A stretch of 61,100 nt of DNA from Deltaproteobacteria bacterium (GCA_024277655.1 JAJRUT010000041.1:1-61100), one strand, 5' to 3'; positions 24,630 through 34,115 are shown, counted from the stretch's first letter. Made by a program: numbers and translations. The notes: a model not told the origin generated them from the letters alone.

Positions 24630-26792
24630 ATGGAAAACATGCAAGCAACATTAAAGAAAATATTTGGCTTTACCGACTTTCGGCCCCATCAGCGCGAGAT
24701 TGTCCAGTCCATTATGGATGGTCGTGATGTCTTTGCGGTGATGCCCACCGGCGGTGGAAAGTCTCTCTGCTACCTGCTGCCAGCAATTTTAAAGCCGGGT
24801 CTATGCCTTGTTATAAGCCCCCTCATCTCCCTTATGAAGGACCAGGTTGATAATGCCCGCGAGGTCGGCATTCGGGCCGGATTCTTAAACTCAACCCTGT
24901 CGCTTCCCGAGCGGCAGGAGGTGACAGAGGCCATCCACTCCGGTAATCTTGATGTGCTTTATGTGGCGCCGGAGCGTTTAAGTACCCATGACTTTCAGGA
25001 TTTCTTGGCCGGGGTGAATATCAGTTTTGTGGCGGTGGATGAGGCCCATTGTGTGTCGGAATGGGGCCATGATTTCCGGCCGGATTATCTGGCTCTGGCC
25101 AATCTGAAAAAGATCGTTGGTGCTGTGCCTGTGGCCGCCTTTACCGCCACGGCAACCTGCAAGGTGCAGACCGATATTGTCGAGCGACTACGCCTGGAAA
25201 GGCCCTTTATGGTGCGGGCCTCCTTTGACCGGCCCAATCTCTTTTACAAGGTGGAGCTCAAAGACGGTGTTTCTGCCCAGATTGCCCGCGCGGTATTGGA
25301 TTTTAAGGGTCAACCCGGTATCGTCTATCGTCTGAGTCGTAAAAGTGTTGAAATCACTGCCGATTATCTGCAAAAACAGGGAGTTAACGCCGCGCCCTAT
25401 CATGCTGGTCTCTCCGCAGGGGTGCGTCAGCATAATCAGGAAAAATTCAACCGCGACCAGATTCAGGTGATCGTGGCCACCATCGCCTTTGGTATGGGGA
25501 TTGACAAGGCCAATGTTCGTTTTGTTATCCACGGTGATCTGCCTAAAAATATCGAAGGATATTATCAGGAAACAGGTCGGGCCGGGCGTGATGGTGATCT
25601 CTCCCACTGTCTCCTCTTTTATAGTCGGGGTGATATGGCAAAACTCGGATCGTTTATCGACCAGCATCCCGATAAATCTTTCCAGAAGGTGAGTTGGCAG
25701 AAGCTTGGCAAGATGGCTGATTTTGCCGAAAAAGCCTGCTGTCGGCGCAAGACCCTACTGGGTTATTTTCAAGAGGAGTACCAAAAGGATAATTGCGGGG
25801 CCTGCGATGTGTGTATGCAGGGGGTGGATATTGTTGATGGTACCACCGAGGCCCAGATGTTTATGTCGGCTGTTTACCGCACCGGGCAGCGGTTTGGGGT
25901 GGGTCATGTCACCGATATTGTTATGGGTGCCAAAAATAAAAGAATTTTGCAGTTAAAGCATGACGAGCTTCCCACTCATGGGGTTGGTAAGAATCTGGCC
26001 CGGCCCTTTTGGCGGCGTTTTTCTGAAGGGTTACTTGCCGAGGGGTTACTTGAGTCGGTGGGGGAGACCTATAAGGTGCTTCGTATCACTGCTAAGGGTG
26101 AGGCCGTACTGTATGGTAAGACCGGCTATACCTACGCTGTACTCAAAGGGGAGAAGAAGAAGGCGCCCAGTAAGAATATTGATGAAAAGGGCTATAGCAC
26201 CGAGCTGTTTGGGCTGCTCAAAGAGGTGCGGACCCGGCTGGCCAATGAGGCCGATGTGCCGCCCTACGTTATATTTGCCGATAAGAGTCTGCGCCAGATG
26301 TGTCTGTATTTTCCCCAGACAGAAGGTGAGATGCTCGGGATGCATGGGGTTGGCGCGGCGAAGATGGCAAAGTATGGACATGATTTTCTTGCCGGGATAA
26401 AAAAATATGTAGAGAGCCATCCCCAGTGCCTGGAAGAGAGACAGGCCGATCGCCCGGTGACCATTACCCCGCGCCGGGTCTCATCTGCCAAGGGCTCTGA
26501 AACCATCATGGCCTCGGTCGAGCTGGCAAAGTCAGGCCAAAGTCTTGACGAGATTGTCGCTGCCCGGGGTTTAAAAAACTCCACCGTCGCCTCTCACATT
26601 GAGTCATACCTCGCCGAGGGCAATTCCCTTGATCTTGATGCCCTGGTTGCCCCTAATGTGCAGGAAAAGATCAAAGCGTGTTTCGCGAAACATGGCATGG
26701 AATTTCTAAAACCGGTGATGGCGGAGACCGGTTTGGGCTATGACCCGGTGAAAATTATGCGGGGCTGGCTTATGGGGCAGGAGAAAGGCTAA
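24630..26792 (+). CDS. recQ: RecQ-family ATP-dependent DNA helicase
   Basis: A 720-residue 3'-5' helicase. Motifs in order: FRPHQREIVQSIM (motif 0), MPTGGGKSLCY (Walker A), DEAHCVSEWGHDFRPDY (DEAH plus RecQ-specific loop), FTATAT, IVATIAFGMGIDKANVRFVIH, and QETGRAGRDG. An RQC zinc site uses KACCRRKTLLGYF and CGACDVC. A winged-helix region follows, then an HRDC domain (about residues 515-600) and a C-terminal helix-turn-helix (about 615-710: SLDEIVAARGLKNSTVASHI) as in longer RecQ proteins. It is transcribed divergently from the DUF481 gene and convergently with the radical SAM cassette. Confidence 0.97.
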   Translation: MENMQATLKKIFGFTDFRPHQREIVQSIMDGRDVFAVMPTGGGKSLCYLLPAILKPGLCLVISPLISLMKDQVDNAREVGIRAGFLNSTLSLPERQEVTEAIHSGNLDVLYVAPERLSTHDFQDFLAGVNISFVAVDEAHCVSEWGHDFRPDYLALANLKKIVGAVPVAAFTATATCKVQTDIVERLRLERPFMVRASFDRPNLFYKVELKDGVSAQIARAVLDFKGQPGIVYRLSRKSVEITADYLQKQGVNAAPYHAGLSAGVRQHNQEKFNRDQIQVIVATIAFGMGIDKANVRFVIHGDLPKNIEGYYQETGRAGRDGDLSHCLLFYSRGDMAKLGSFIDQHPDKSFQKVSWQKLGKMADFAEKACCRRKTLLGYFQEEYQKDNCGACDVCMQGVDIVDGTTEAQMFMSAVYRTGQRFGVGHVTDIVMGAKNKRILQLKHDELPTHGVGKNLARPFWRRFSEGLLAEGLLESVGETYKVLRITAKGEAVLYGKTGYTYAVLKGEKKKAPSKNIDEKGYSTELFGLLKEVRTRLANEADVPPYVIFADKSLRQMCLYFPQTEGEMLGMHGVGAAKMAKYGHDFLAGIKKYVESHPQCLEERQADRPVTITPRRVSSAKGSETIMASVELAKSGQSLDEIVAARGLKNSTVASHIESYLAEGNSLDLDALVAPNVQEKIKACFAKHGMEFLKPVMAETGLGYDPVKIMRGWLMGQEKG

Positions 26793-26798
26793 GGGAGT

Positions 26799-28265
26799 TT
26801 AGCGCCAAGCGGCGGCAATCGGCGGCGCTAAACGCTTGATACCTTCCTGTAATTTTTGCAATGAGGCCCTGCGGTCGGCCATTTCCGGTGTACTGATGTG
26901 GTGTTTGATTTCGGTTATAAGTGAGGAGTTAAGCTCTGTCAGTGTTTGGGGGATCGCCGTTTTAAAGTAGAGCGGAGACTCTTTCTTGCCTGTCTCTCTG
27001 AGGATGAAATGGCAAAGGCCGGTAACCTTTTGGGCCGTTGTTTTGATCCGCCGGTCAAAAAAGTCTACTTTACCAATAAAGCCAAACGAGCCATCTTCCT
27101 GCAAAATTCCCATCTCTTTATACTGAGTAAAACCGGTGGTTCCGGCCATGATGATCTGTTCATGGCAGAGAAGATTGGCGGTGCGATCCAGTCTGTCCAG
27201 GAGATTGTTGCGTTCAAGGAACTGCAGGTTGTCTAGGAGTGACTGCCTGGTTGATTCAGGGGTGAACATCAAAAAACCAATCTCAGGCTCAATCCCTGCC
27301 CTTCTGCAGATGGCGATACCTCGCTCACTTTCATTCACTGTTTCATTCTTGCCAAAATTGGCAAGACTTTGGCTTGAGCCGGATTCGATCCCCATAAGGA
27401 GGCTGGTCAGCCCTGCCTGAACCAACCATTCCATCAGCTCATCGTCAAGATCAGTGGCCCTGGTCTCCATGCCAAACCGGATGTTCAGGGGGAGTAGCTG
27501 TTGCAGAAGGTCAAGGGCGCGTTTTTTTCCTGCCGGACCGGGGCCAATAAAGTTGGGGTCTATAAAGTAGAATTCGTGAACGCCTCGGGAGGTGAGAGTG
27601 GTTATTTCCCGAATGATATTATCCACCGAGCGTCCCCGCCATAACGGCCCGTCATTATAAAAAGATGGTATGGGGCAGAATGAACAGTGGTTGTAGCACC
27701 CGCGGCTGGCAAGGATGGCTGCTGGGTGTTTGAGCTGGCTGGCTGGTCGATGGGGGAAGGGGATAGTGTCGAGATCCCTTACCTGCTTTCGGGGGGTAAA
27801 TGGGTGGTCTTTGGTCTGCAAACCTAGTGTTTTTCTGGGGTCTGGCAGGTTCTGAGCCAGGTCAACAATTGTCTGTTCGCACTCGCCAACCGCTATGGAG
27901 TCAATAGTTTTAATCTTAATAAGTGTTTGCCGGTGCAGGGTTGGGAAAAAACCAAAGAGGTTGATATGGCCCTTGAAGGTGGCGCGCAGATCAGCAAGCA
28001 TGGCAAATAACCGTTCGCTATGCTCCCAGAAATAGACGGCGTTAATGGTGAGAAGGTCGGGGTTTTGTTTTAGTATCTCCTCTGCTGTTGCGGTAAAATC
28101 CAAACCTTGCTCATTGGCATCCAGAAAAACAGGTGTTAGCCCCGCTTGCTTTAAAGAGGAGTACACATAGCCTGCCATAACACATGACCAGAGCGGTGTG
28201 TTGGCAATATCATTAAAATGCGGTTCTGAGGGTAGGCGGGGATGTTCGAGGACAAGGATTTTCAT
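26799..28265 (-). CDS. B12-binding-domain radical SAM protein, downstream member
   Basis: About 488 residues: an N-terminal Rossmann-like B12-binding fold (about 1-135, with LWSCVMAGYVYSSLKQAGL but without an obvious DxHxxG His ligand), then the radical SAM core with cluster motif RGCYNHCSFC (Cys190, Cys194, Cys197) and the EFYFIDPNF and MGIESGS strands. Such enzymes often catalyse methylations or ring rearrangements using SAM and cobalamin. The start at 28265 overlaps the preceding gene's stop (ATGA), so the two are translationally coupled. An in-frame start 13 codons earlier exists. Confidence 0.9.
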   Translation of the reverse strand: MKILVLEHPRLPSEPHFNDIANTPLWSCVMAGYVYSSLKQAGLTPVFLDANEQGLDFTATAEEILKQNPDLLTINAVYFWEHSERLFAMLADLRATFKGHINLFGFFPTLHRQTLIKIKTIDSIAVGECEQTIVDLAQNLPDPRKTLGLQTKDHPFTPRKQVRDLDTIPFPHRPASQLKHPAAILASRGCYNHCSFCPIPSFYNDGPLWRGRSVDNIIREITTLTSRGVHEFYFIDPNFIGPGPAGKKRALDLLQQLLPLNIRFGMETRATDLDDELMEWLVQAGLTSLLMGIESGSSQSLANFGKNETVNESERGIAICRRAGIEPEIGFLMFTPESTRQSLLDNLQFLERNNLLDRLDRTANLLCHEQIIMAGTTGFTQYKEMGILQEDGSFGFIGKVDFFDRRIKTTAQKVTGLCHFILRETGKKESPLYFKTAIPQTLTELNSSLITEIKHHISTPEMADRRASLQKLQEGIKRLAPPIAAAWR

Positions 28266-29578
28266 GGTAGCAGTAGGCGGTCCGTTACGCCACGTTCGTG
28301 GCACAGGCCAATAAGTTCATGTAGGCGATGGCTTGTTTGTTCCGGATTAAAGTAGGTGGGGTAGAGAAGGTCAGTGGTGGTCAAAAGCCCTTGTTGTTGT
28401 AGCATCGTGGTGAGGGGGCTGTTTGGATAGAGTCTTATGGTCGACAGGATAACGGCACCAAGGTTGCCACTTTTTTTATGGATATCAAACAGGCTGGTCA
28501 GGGTCTCTTGCGCTTCAAGGTGCTGGTCTTCGGTCTCGCCCGGCAGGTTGACCATAAAGTGATAGCAGGTGATGGTGCCTGTCCTGGCCGTGATGCGGGC
28601 GGCCTGCAGCAGGTCACCTTTAGTGAGGTTTTTCTGGAGTAGGTCAAGGCCGTGATTGGTAAGGCTGTCGCCGGAGAAATAGAAGGTTACAAGTCCTGCC
28701 TTTACGGCAAGATCGGCCAGCTCCTGGCTGAGGTGGTCTTCGCGGAAAAAGCCAGTCCACTGCATGGTCAGTTGCCGGGCAAGAATCTCCTTGCAGATGG
28801 CTTTAAGGTGATCCGGCGGGCGGTTGACCACAGAATCGGTAAAATGGACGATTTTAGCTCCGTGTTGGTGAAATTTTTCCATCTCATCAACTACCAGGGC
28901 GGGATCGCGCAGGCGCACCTTACTGCCACCAAGGGTAGGGTAGGTGCAGTAACCGCAGGTCAGCGAGCAGCCCCGCTTGCTCTCAATCCCCATGGCGGCA
29001 ACATAGCCGTTGTGGCCAATATAATCCCTTGGTTGAAACATGTCGGTGTTAAGCTGGGGAAGTTGGTTGAGGTCTGTGTGGGCCCCCTGGTTGCTGTGAA
29101 CAATACCATTTTGGCGATACACAAGGCCTGGAATAGTGGTTGCAATCTGGTCTTTTAAGAGCAGGGGAAAGCTGGCTTCAGCCTCACCAATGATACCAAA
29201 GTCAATATTTGCAAGGCGGTGGATGATGGGTTTGGCAAAGAGGGAAAAGCCCGGGCCGCCACAGAGTATCCTGGTTTTTGGCAGAAGCCTTCTTGCCAGA
29301 TTAACAGCAGTTTGCAACACCGGGAAGTAGGAGGAGTGGATACCGGCCAAGGGGTCCATATTGCGAAAGGATAGGGCTATGATATCCGGTTCAAAGGTGT
29401 TGAGCTTTTCAATGAAAACAGGCCACGGGTCGGGGTGGAGGTTTAGATCCAGCCCGGCCTTTGCCATTGTTTTCGGAACCAGGGAGCTGAGTCTTGCAAG
29501 CCCTAAGGGAAACACCTTTTCCGAGGTTAAGGCTGAGGTGGGAAGCTGGATAAGGAGTATTTTTCGTTTGTTTTGCAC
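28262..29578 (-). CDS. B12-binding-domain radical SAM protein, upstream member
   Basis: 438 residues with an N-terminal B12-binding-like fold (about 1-150: ILLIQLPTSALTSEKVFPLG, then CGGPGFSLF and IIGEAEASFP) and a radical SAM core with KRGCSLTCGYCTYP (Cys204, Cys208, Cys211). A KVRLRDPALVVDEME segment and HFTDSVVN follow, the usual BchE/HpnR-like layout. It follows the methyltransferase-DUF2284 gene by 58 bases and overlaps the second radical SAM gene by four. The two enzymes are clearly paralogous in architecture but diverged, so they probably perform consecutive steps on one substrate (inference). Confidence 0.9.
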   Translation of the reverse strand: MQNKRKILLIQLPTSALTSEKVFPLGLARLSSLVPKTMAKAGLDLNLHPDPWPVFIEKLNTFEPDIIALSFRNMDPLAGIHSSYFPVLQTAVNLARRLLPKTRILCGGPGFSLFAKPIIHRLANIDFGIIGEAEASFPLLLKDQIATTIPGLVYRQNGIVHSNQGAHTDLNQLPQLNTDMFQPRDYIGHNGYVAAMGIESKRGCSLTCGYCTYPTLGGSKVRLRDPALVVDEMEKFHQHGAKIVHFTDSVVNRPPDHLKAICKEILARQLTMQWTGFFREDHLSQELADLAVKAGLVTFYFSGDSLTNHGLDLLQKNLTKGDLLQAARITARTGTITCYHFMVNLPGETEDQHLEAQETLTSLFDIHKKSGNLGAVILSTIRLYPNSPLTTMLQQQGLLTTTDLLYPTYFNPEQTSHRLHELIGLCHERGVTDRLLLP

Positions 29579-29636
29579 GGAGTGTTTTTTTAGTTTTTTC
29601 GGGGGAAGAGGTGGTTTGGCGAGTGGTGGTTATTTC

Positions 29637-31169
29637 TTACTCAAGTAACAGGAGGCCGACATATTTTACATACTGATCCTTTGCTGTTCGTGGGCTTAAG
29701 CCAAGCCCCGCTTTTTTCATTGTTTCGTACACGTCAATGCCACAGGCCTCCATGGCGGGCCGAGCCTTGCCGGGCTTTACACATGGTTTATTTATGTCGC
29801 AGGTTGGGCACAGGCTACAGGGGCCAGCGCCAAAAATGAGGGCCTTATGCTTGCCCTGCAAAAATACGCTGCGCTCAAGATCTAAAAGTTGTTGGTGAAA
29901 GGTGTGGCCGGGCGGGGTGCCTTCCACTAGGAGACATTTTGTGTAGGAGTCGAGTAGTTGCCTTGTTTTATCAGCATCCATACTAAAGGGAGGGCATTGC
30001 AAACCTTTGGCGAATTTTTTGCAGCCAAACTGACATTTCAGTGCCACCCAGGGAGCGGTTATAACATCTCTTGGTTCAAGCAGAACTCCGGTGCGAAAGC
30101 CATGTTCCTGTGCCAGTTGTAGCCAATCTGGGGCTACGGATATGGGTTCCCCCGATTGGCTGGCGATAATAAGGGAAGAGTCCGAGTCGAGATCCAGGGC
30201 TTGGGGCGCGCTTAGACCACTGTCCACAAGCCAGTTTATAACCTTATCACTGCGATGACAGGTGCCGTTGTAGGTGTTGGCCAGCATATGGAGATCGTAT
30301 AAAATGGCCTTGAAATTGCGACTGGTCTGGCGGTCTGGGAAGTAGTCGTGGATAATGAGGGTGCCACCATCAGCTAGGAGGGAGCAGGCTTTTGTGAGGA
30401 GATTTTTGGCGGTTCCAGCATCGTAGGCATGGAGGAAATTGGCCATGAGGATCAAGCCAAATTTTTCATGTCCGGCAAAGGTGTGCTTGCTAAAATCGCC
30501 TTCAATATAGTCAAGATGTCGCCAGTCTGAGGGGTGGGGATAGATTATCCTTGCGGCCTTGTGGACTTCGGCAAGGTCAAAGACGGTAGCGTATTCCTCC
30601 GGCCTTTCCTGAAGAAATGCTCTGGACAGGGCTCCTGCTCCCCCACCGATATCAAGAATTGGCCCCTGCCAAGCACATTTTCTGGTGCGCGCTACTATCT
30701 CTACACCTTTTTGGCGGGCCAGAAGGTCAAGGGCCTTAACGTAATGAAAATTTCTCTCTGAATAGGGGGACTCAGGCGTAATGTTTGGTTGCGCGGGTGG
30801 CCCTATTTTTTCAGCAAGATTGCCCCAGCCCTTCTGCATATATTGGCGATAGAGAAAGAAGTCGAGCATACAATCGGGGCTTTTTCGGTCAAGATAGGTG
30901 CGGCTGATACTACTTGGAAACCAGTAGCCCCCCTCATGTTCGAGTAAACCCAACTGTTGCAGGGCCGGGAAGAGTCGCTGGAGGCCTGAGGGGTCAAGGT
31001 CATGGTCGAGTCCAAACTGGCCCAAATTCTTTATTCCAGTACCAATCTTTGCAAAGAGATCAAAATTTAAGGCCAGAAAAAACACCTCGGAGGGCCAATA
31101 ACCGCAGGCCAGATGTTCAAGATGGCTGTAATCGCTCTGGGCTGGATCTGGTGGAGAGAATAACGACAT
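29637..31169 (-). CDS. SAM-dependent methyltransferase fused to a DUF2284 metal-binding domain
   Basis: 510 residues. Residues about 1-150 form a winged-helix dimerisation region as in O-methyltransferases of the BchU/hydroxyindole type (SGLQRLFPALQQLGLLEHEG). Residues about 165-345 are a class I methyltransferase with motif I ILDIGGGAGALSRAFL and DYIEGDF. Residues about 355-510 match DUF2284, with clustered cysteines CQFGCKKFAKGLQCPPF and GAGPCSLCPTCDINKPC. DUF2284 domains are thought to bind metal and are frequent in corrinoid-rich anaerobes. Its ATG overlaps the nadB stop codon (TAATG), which implies translational coupling. Confidence 0.85.
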   Translation of the reverse strand: MSLFSPPDPAQSDYSHLEHLACGYWPSEVFFLALNFDLFAKIGTGIKNLGQFGLDHDLDPSGLQRLFPALQQLGLLEHEGGYWFPSSISRTYLDRKSPDCMLDFFLYRQYMQKGWGNLAEKIGPPAQPNITPESPYSERNFHYVKALDLLARQKGVEIVARTRKCAWQGPILDIGGGAGALSRAFLQERPEEYATVFDLAEVHKAARIIYPHPSDWRHLDYIEGDFSKHTFAGHEKFGLILMANFLHAYDAGTAKNLLTKACSLLADGGTLIIHDYFPDRQTSRNFKAILYDLHMLANTYNGTCHRSDKVINWLVDSGLSAPQALDLDSDSSLIIASQSGEPISVAPDWLQLAQEHGFRTGVLLEPRDVITAPWVALKCQFGCKKFAKGLQCPPFSMDADKTRQLLDSYTKCLLVEGTPPGHTFHQQLLDLERSVFLQGKHKALIFGAGPCSLCPTCDINKPCVKPGKARPAMEACGIDVYETMKKAGLGLSPRTAKDQYVKYVGLLLLE

Positions 31170-32752
31170 TAGAGCACCGTGTTTTTCGCCCAGTTGTTAT
31201 CTGGTTGTGGGTAGTCCTGCATAAAATGCAACCCCCGCGATTCCTTGCGGGAGATGGCTGAACGGACAATAAGATCTGCCATAAGGGCCAGGTTACGAAG
31301 CTCAATCAGGTTCGGGGTCAGGTTGTAGTCGTGGAAAAAATTATTCACGTCATTAAGAATTGGCGCAAGCTGTTTACGGATCAGGGCCAGGCGTCTCTCT
31401 GAGCGGACAATTCCAACATAATTCCACATTAGCCGGCGAATCTGATCCCAGCAATGGGAGATCAGTATCTTTTCCTCCATCTCTCTGGCTCCGCCAGCCG
31501 TCCACTGGGGAATGGGAATAAAGGGAGTTTCAGCAAGTTTGGGCCAGTCTTTTTGGCATTGCTTGGCGGCATTATGGCTTAAGACCACAGCTTCAAGGAG
31601 GGAGTTTGAGGCCAACCGGTTGCCGCCATGTAGTCCGGTGCAACCTGTTTCACCAAGGGCGTAGAGATTGGTGATGTTGGTGCGACCCATAATGTCGGTT
31701 ACGACCCCCCCACACATATAATGGGCGGCAGGAACCACCGGAATAGGTTCTTTGGTGATATCAATGCCAAGACTGAGGCAGGTTGCGCTGATGGTGGGGA
31801 AGCGCTCTCTGATAAAGTCGGCATCTCGGTGGCTGATATCCAGAAACACCGAGTCATCGCCAGAGTTTTTCATCTCGGTATCAATGGCGCGGGCCACGGT
31901 GTCCCGGGTGGCAAGATCGGCCCTCGGATCATACTTATGCATAAAGGGGTCACCCTTTTCATTAATTAAAACACCACCTTCACCACGCACAGCCTCCGAG
32001 ATAAGAAAATTCTTGGTTTTGGGGTGGAACAGGCAGGTGGGGTGAAACTGGACAAACTCGAGATTGGCCACCCTGGCTCCTGCCCTGTAGGCCATGGCAA
32101 TACCATCGCCGGTGGCAATGTCGGGATTGGTGGTATAGAGATACACCTTACCCGCGCCACCGGTGCAGAGCAGGGTTGTCCTTGCCTCATAGGGGGTTAT
32201 GGAGTTGTCGGTGCGGTCAAGAACATAGGCGCCAAGGCAGCGATCAAGGCACGGGCCACTTACATTGACCCCGGCCCTGGAGGCGATTAGCAGGTCAACC
32301 GCCAGATGATTCTCGAGAATGGTGACGTTGGGATGATCCTCAATTTGGGCCAGGAGTCCCCGTTCAATTTCCCGACCGGTGGCATCCATGGCATGGGCAA
32401 TACGCCGGGAAGAATGCCCCCCCTCGCGACCAAGGTCAAGTTCGCTACCTTTACGGTTAAAATGAACACCGAGCTTAATCAACTCTCTGATGCGTTCAGG
32501 GCCAGATTCAACAATCTGGCACACCACCTCCGGGTCGCAGATTCCTGCCCCTGATTCAAGGGTGTCTTTTATGTGGGAAGCAAAGGAATCGTGCCGGTCA
32601 AGCACGGCAGCAATACCACCCTGGGCCAGATTGGTTGCCGTGTCCACCTTGGCTTTTTTGGTGATAATGGTCACCGTGCCAAGCTTTGCTGCTTTGAGGC
32701 CAAAGGACAGGCCGGCAATGCCGCTACCGATAATAAGAAAATCTGTTTGCAT
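31169..32752 (-). CDS. nadB: L-aspartate oxidase
   Basis: This 527-residue FAD enzyme oxidises aspartate to iminoaspartate, the first step of de novo NAD synthesis; fumarate can serve as electron acceptor in anaerobes. The dinucleotide fold IIGSGIAGLSFGLKAAKLG, the ATNLAQGGIAAVLD segment, GREGGHSSRRIAHAMDATG and HYMCGGVVTDIMGRTNITNLYALGETGCTGLHGGNRLASNSLLE are all family signatures. nadA and nadC are not in the window. It heads the cassette that continues with the methyltransferase fusion and two radical SAM genes. Confidence 0.95.
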   Translation of the reverse strand: MQTDFLIIGSGIAGLSFGLKAAKLGTVTIITKKAKVDTATNLAQGGIAAVLDRHDSFASHIKDTLESGAGICDPEVVCQIVESGPERIRELIKLGVHFNRKGSELDLGREGGHSSRRIAHAMDATGREIERGLLAQIEDHPNVTILENHLAVDLLIASRAGVNVSGPCLDRCLGAYVLDRTDNSITPYEARTTLLCTGGAGKVYLYTTNPDIATGDGIAMAYRAGARVANLEFVQFHPTCLFHPKTKNFLISEAVRGEGGVLINEKGDPFMHKYDPRADLATRDTVARAIDTEMKNSGDDSVFLDISHRDADFIRERFPTISATCLSLGIDITKEPIPVVPAAHYMCGGVVTDIMGRTNITNLYALGETGCTGLHGGNRLASNSLLEAVVLSHNAAKQCQKDWPKLAETPFIPIPQWTAGGAREMEEKILISHCWDQIRRLMWNYVGIVRSERRLALIRKQLAPILNDVNNFFHDYNLTPNLIELRNLALMADLIVRSAISRKESRGLHFMQDYPQPDNNWAKNTVL

Positions 32753-32754
32753 GA

Positions 32755-32852
32755 TGGTTTACAGTTTCCGGTTTACAGTTTACGCTCTGCGGGGAAAGAC
32801 TCTTTTAGTTGAAGGGCTAAACTAAACGGTAAACCATAAATCGTAAACTACC
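32755..32852. repeat. GGTTTACAGTTT direct and inverted repeats
   Basis: GGTTTACAGTTT occurs twice in tandem (from 32755 and 32770). Matching inverted sequence (AACGGTAAACC, CGTAAACT) lies at 32825-32849, allowing AGTTTACG/CGTAAACT pairing. It sits between the divergent nadB and HAD genes. Confidence 0.45.
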
Positions 32853-32870
32853 TTGTGAAGGAAATACCTA

Positions 32871-33494
32871 ATGCAACCCTTGAAACTGGTTATTTTTGAC
32901 TGTGATGGTGTGATGTTTGACTCCAAAGGCGCCAACGAAAAATATTACAACCATGTCCTTGCGGAGCTTGGACACGGCCCCATGACCCCTGAGGAGCTTG
33001 ATTTTGTCCATATCCATAACGTCATGGAGTCGGTTAAATATCTTCTGCGCGATCATCCTGAGGATATGGCGGCGGCCGAAAAATATCGGGCCGATCTTGA
33101 TTACGGGCAGTTCCTTCAATATATGTATATGGAAAAGGATCTTATCGAATTTCTGGAATATTTGCAGAGTAAGGGTATTGGCGCGGCGGTCTCCACCAGT
33201 CGTACCACCACCATGAACGATATTCTGGATATCTTTGGGTTGCGCAAATACTTTGGCAAAGTGATGACCACCTTTGATGTCAAGAACCCTAAACCCCACC
33301 CAGAGGCGCTGGAGGTAATTTTAGATCATTACAAGATGACCGCCGATGAAGCCATCTATATCGGCGATTCCATCATTGACCGCCAGCATTCTGCTGGGGT
33401 AGGGATGCGTTTAATTGCTTTTAAAAATCCGGATCTTGAAGCTGAATACTCGGTAACCAGCTTTATGGAAATTGTTGATCTGCTTGGGATTTAA
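32871..33494 (+). CDS. HAD-family phosphatase (phosphoglycolate phosphatase-like)
   Basis: A 207-residue soluble hydrolase. Motif I is FDCDGVMFDS with the nucleophilic Asp; a helical cap follows; motif II is AAVSTSRTTT; the motif III lysine is in KNPKPHPEALEVIL; motif IV is YIGDSIIDRQHSAGVGM. AAGGA precedes the ATG. The substrate cannot be read from the sequence. Confidence 0.88.
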   Translation: MQPLKLVIFDCDGVMFDSKGANEKYYNHVLAELGHGPMTPEELDFVHIHNVMESVKYLLRDHPEDMAAAEKYRADLDYGQFLQYMYMEKDLIEFLEYLQSKGIGAAVSTSRTTTMNDILDIFGLRKYFGKVMTTFDVKNPKPHPEALEVILDHYKMTADEAIYIGDSIIDRQHSAGVGMRLIAFKNPDLEAEYSVTSFMEIVDLLGI

Positions 33495-33547
33495 GGGGGG
33501 AGAAAGACGATCCCCACTCATCGTGAAGATGTAGGTGGATTGTCTAG

Positions 33548-33793
33548 TCAGTGATGATGGTGATGATGCCCCTCGACCTTGCCGCCGAGTAGCTTTAGGG
33601 CGTTCTCCAGGGCGTGATCGGTCTGGTGCATGAGTTTCAACGCCTTGGCAATCTCTTCAGCCGCCTCGTTCTGCCCCTCTTTGCGGGCTATATCCAGCCA
33701 TTTTGTAAACTCGTCCTGATGGTTATGGCTATGGTCAATCCAGTGGGGCAGGAGGATTCGCAGTTTTTCGAGGTTTGTTTTTTCGTGACTCAT
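33548..33793 (-). CDS. Small His-rich protein with a natural C-terminal hexahistidine, CooT partner
   Basis: An 81-residue helical protein, MSHEKTNLEKLRILLPHWID..., with an N-terminal His cluster (HWIDHSHNHQDEF) and a C-terminus KVEGHHHHHH. The genomic codons CAT CAT CAC CAT CAT CAC are followed directly by TGA. GAGG lies upstream of the ATG at 33793. It follows the CooT-like gene by ten bases, so a role in nickel or other divalent-metal binding is likely. It resembles small DUF8180-type companions of CooT proteins. Confidence 0.75.
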   Translation of the reverse strand: MSHEKTNLEKLRILLPHWIDHSHNHQDEFTKWLDIARKEGQNEAAEEIAKALKLMHQTDHALENALKLLGGKVEGHHHHHH

Positions 33794-33803
33794 GGTATGG
33801 CCT

Positions 33804-33998
33804 CTATTTGGTGGGGGAAAGGATGACCTTGCCGCTGTTAAAGTCGATACTGGTGACAACAACATCGTTGATCTGTTTCGGGGCGTCAAAGAGGGTGGAG
33901 ATTTCCACCCCGCCATTTTTAACTTCAAGCAGGGTAACGCCTTCCATAACAAGTTCATGGTCTCCTGCGGTTTCGAGCATGATATTCATCTGGCACAT
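33804..33998 (-). CDS. CooT-family nickel-binding protein
   Basis: A 64-residue protein beginning MCQMNIMLE. In the CooT family the conserved Cys2 after the initiator methionine is the nickel ligand, and the rest is a small beta barrel (VTLLEVKNGGVEISTLFDAPKQINDVVVTSIDF). CooT was first described as a nickel chaperone for carbon monoxide dehydrogenase maturation, but many relatives occur without CODH, and none is in this window. It is co-directional and almost contiguous with the His-rich gene. Confidence 0.82.
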   Translation of the reverse strand: MCQMNIMLETAGDHELVMEGVTLLEVKNGGVEISTLFDAPKQINDVVVTSIDFNSGKVILSPTK

Positions 33999-34115
33999 TT
34001 CTGAACTCCTTTAATAAGAACTGGTGGTAATCATGGTTTGTATCTATTATGAGTGGAGGGTAGGTTACTCTGGGAGAACAAGGTTTTCAATATACTTTTA
34101 AGAAGGGGCTGAGCT

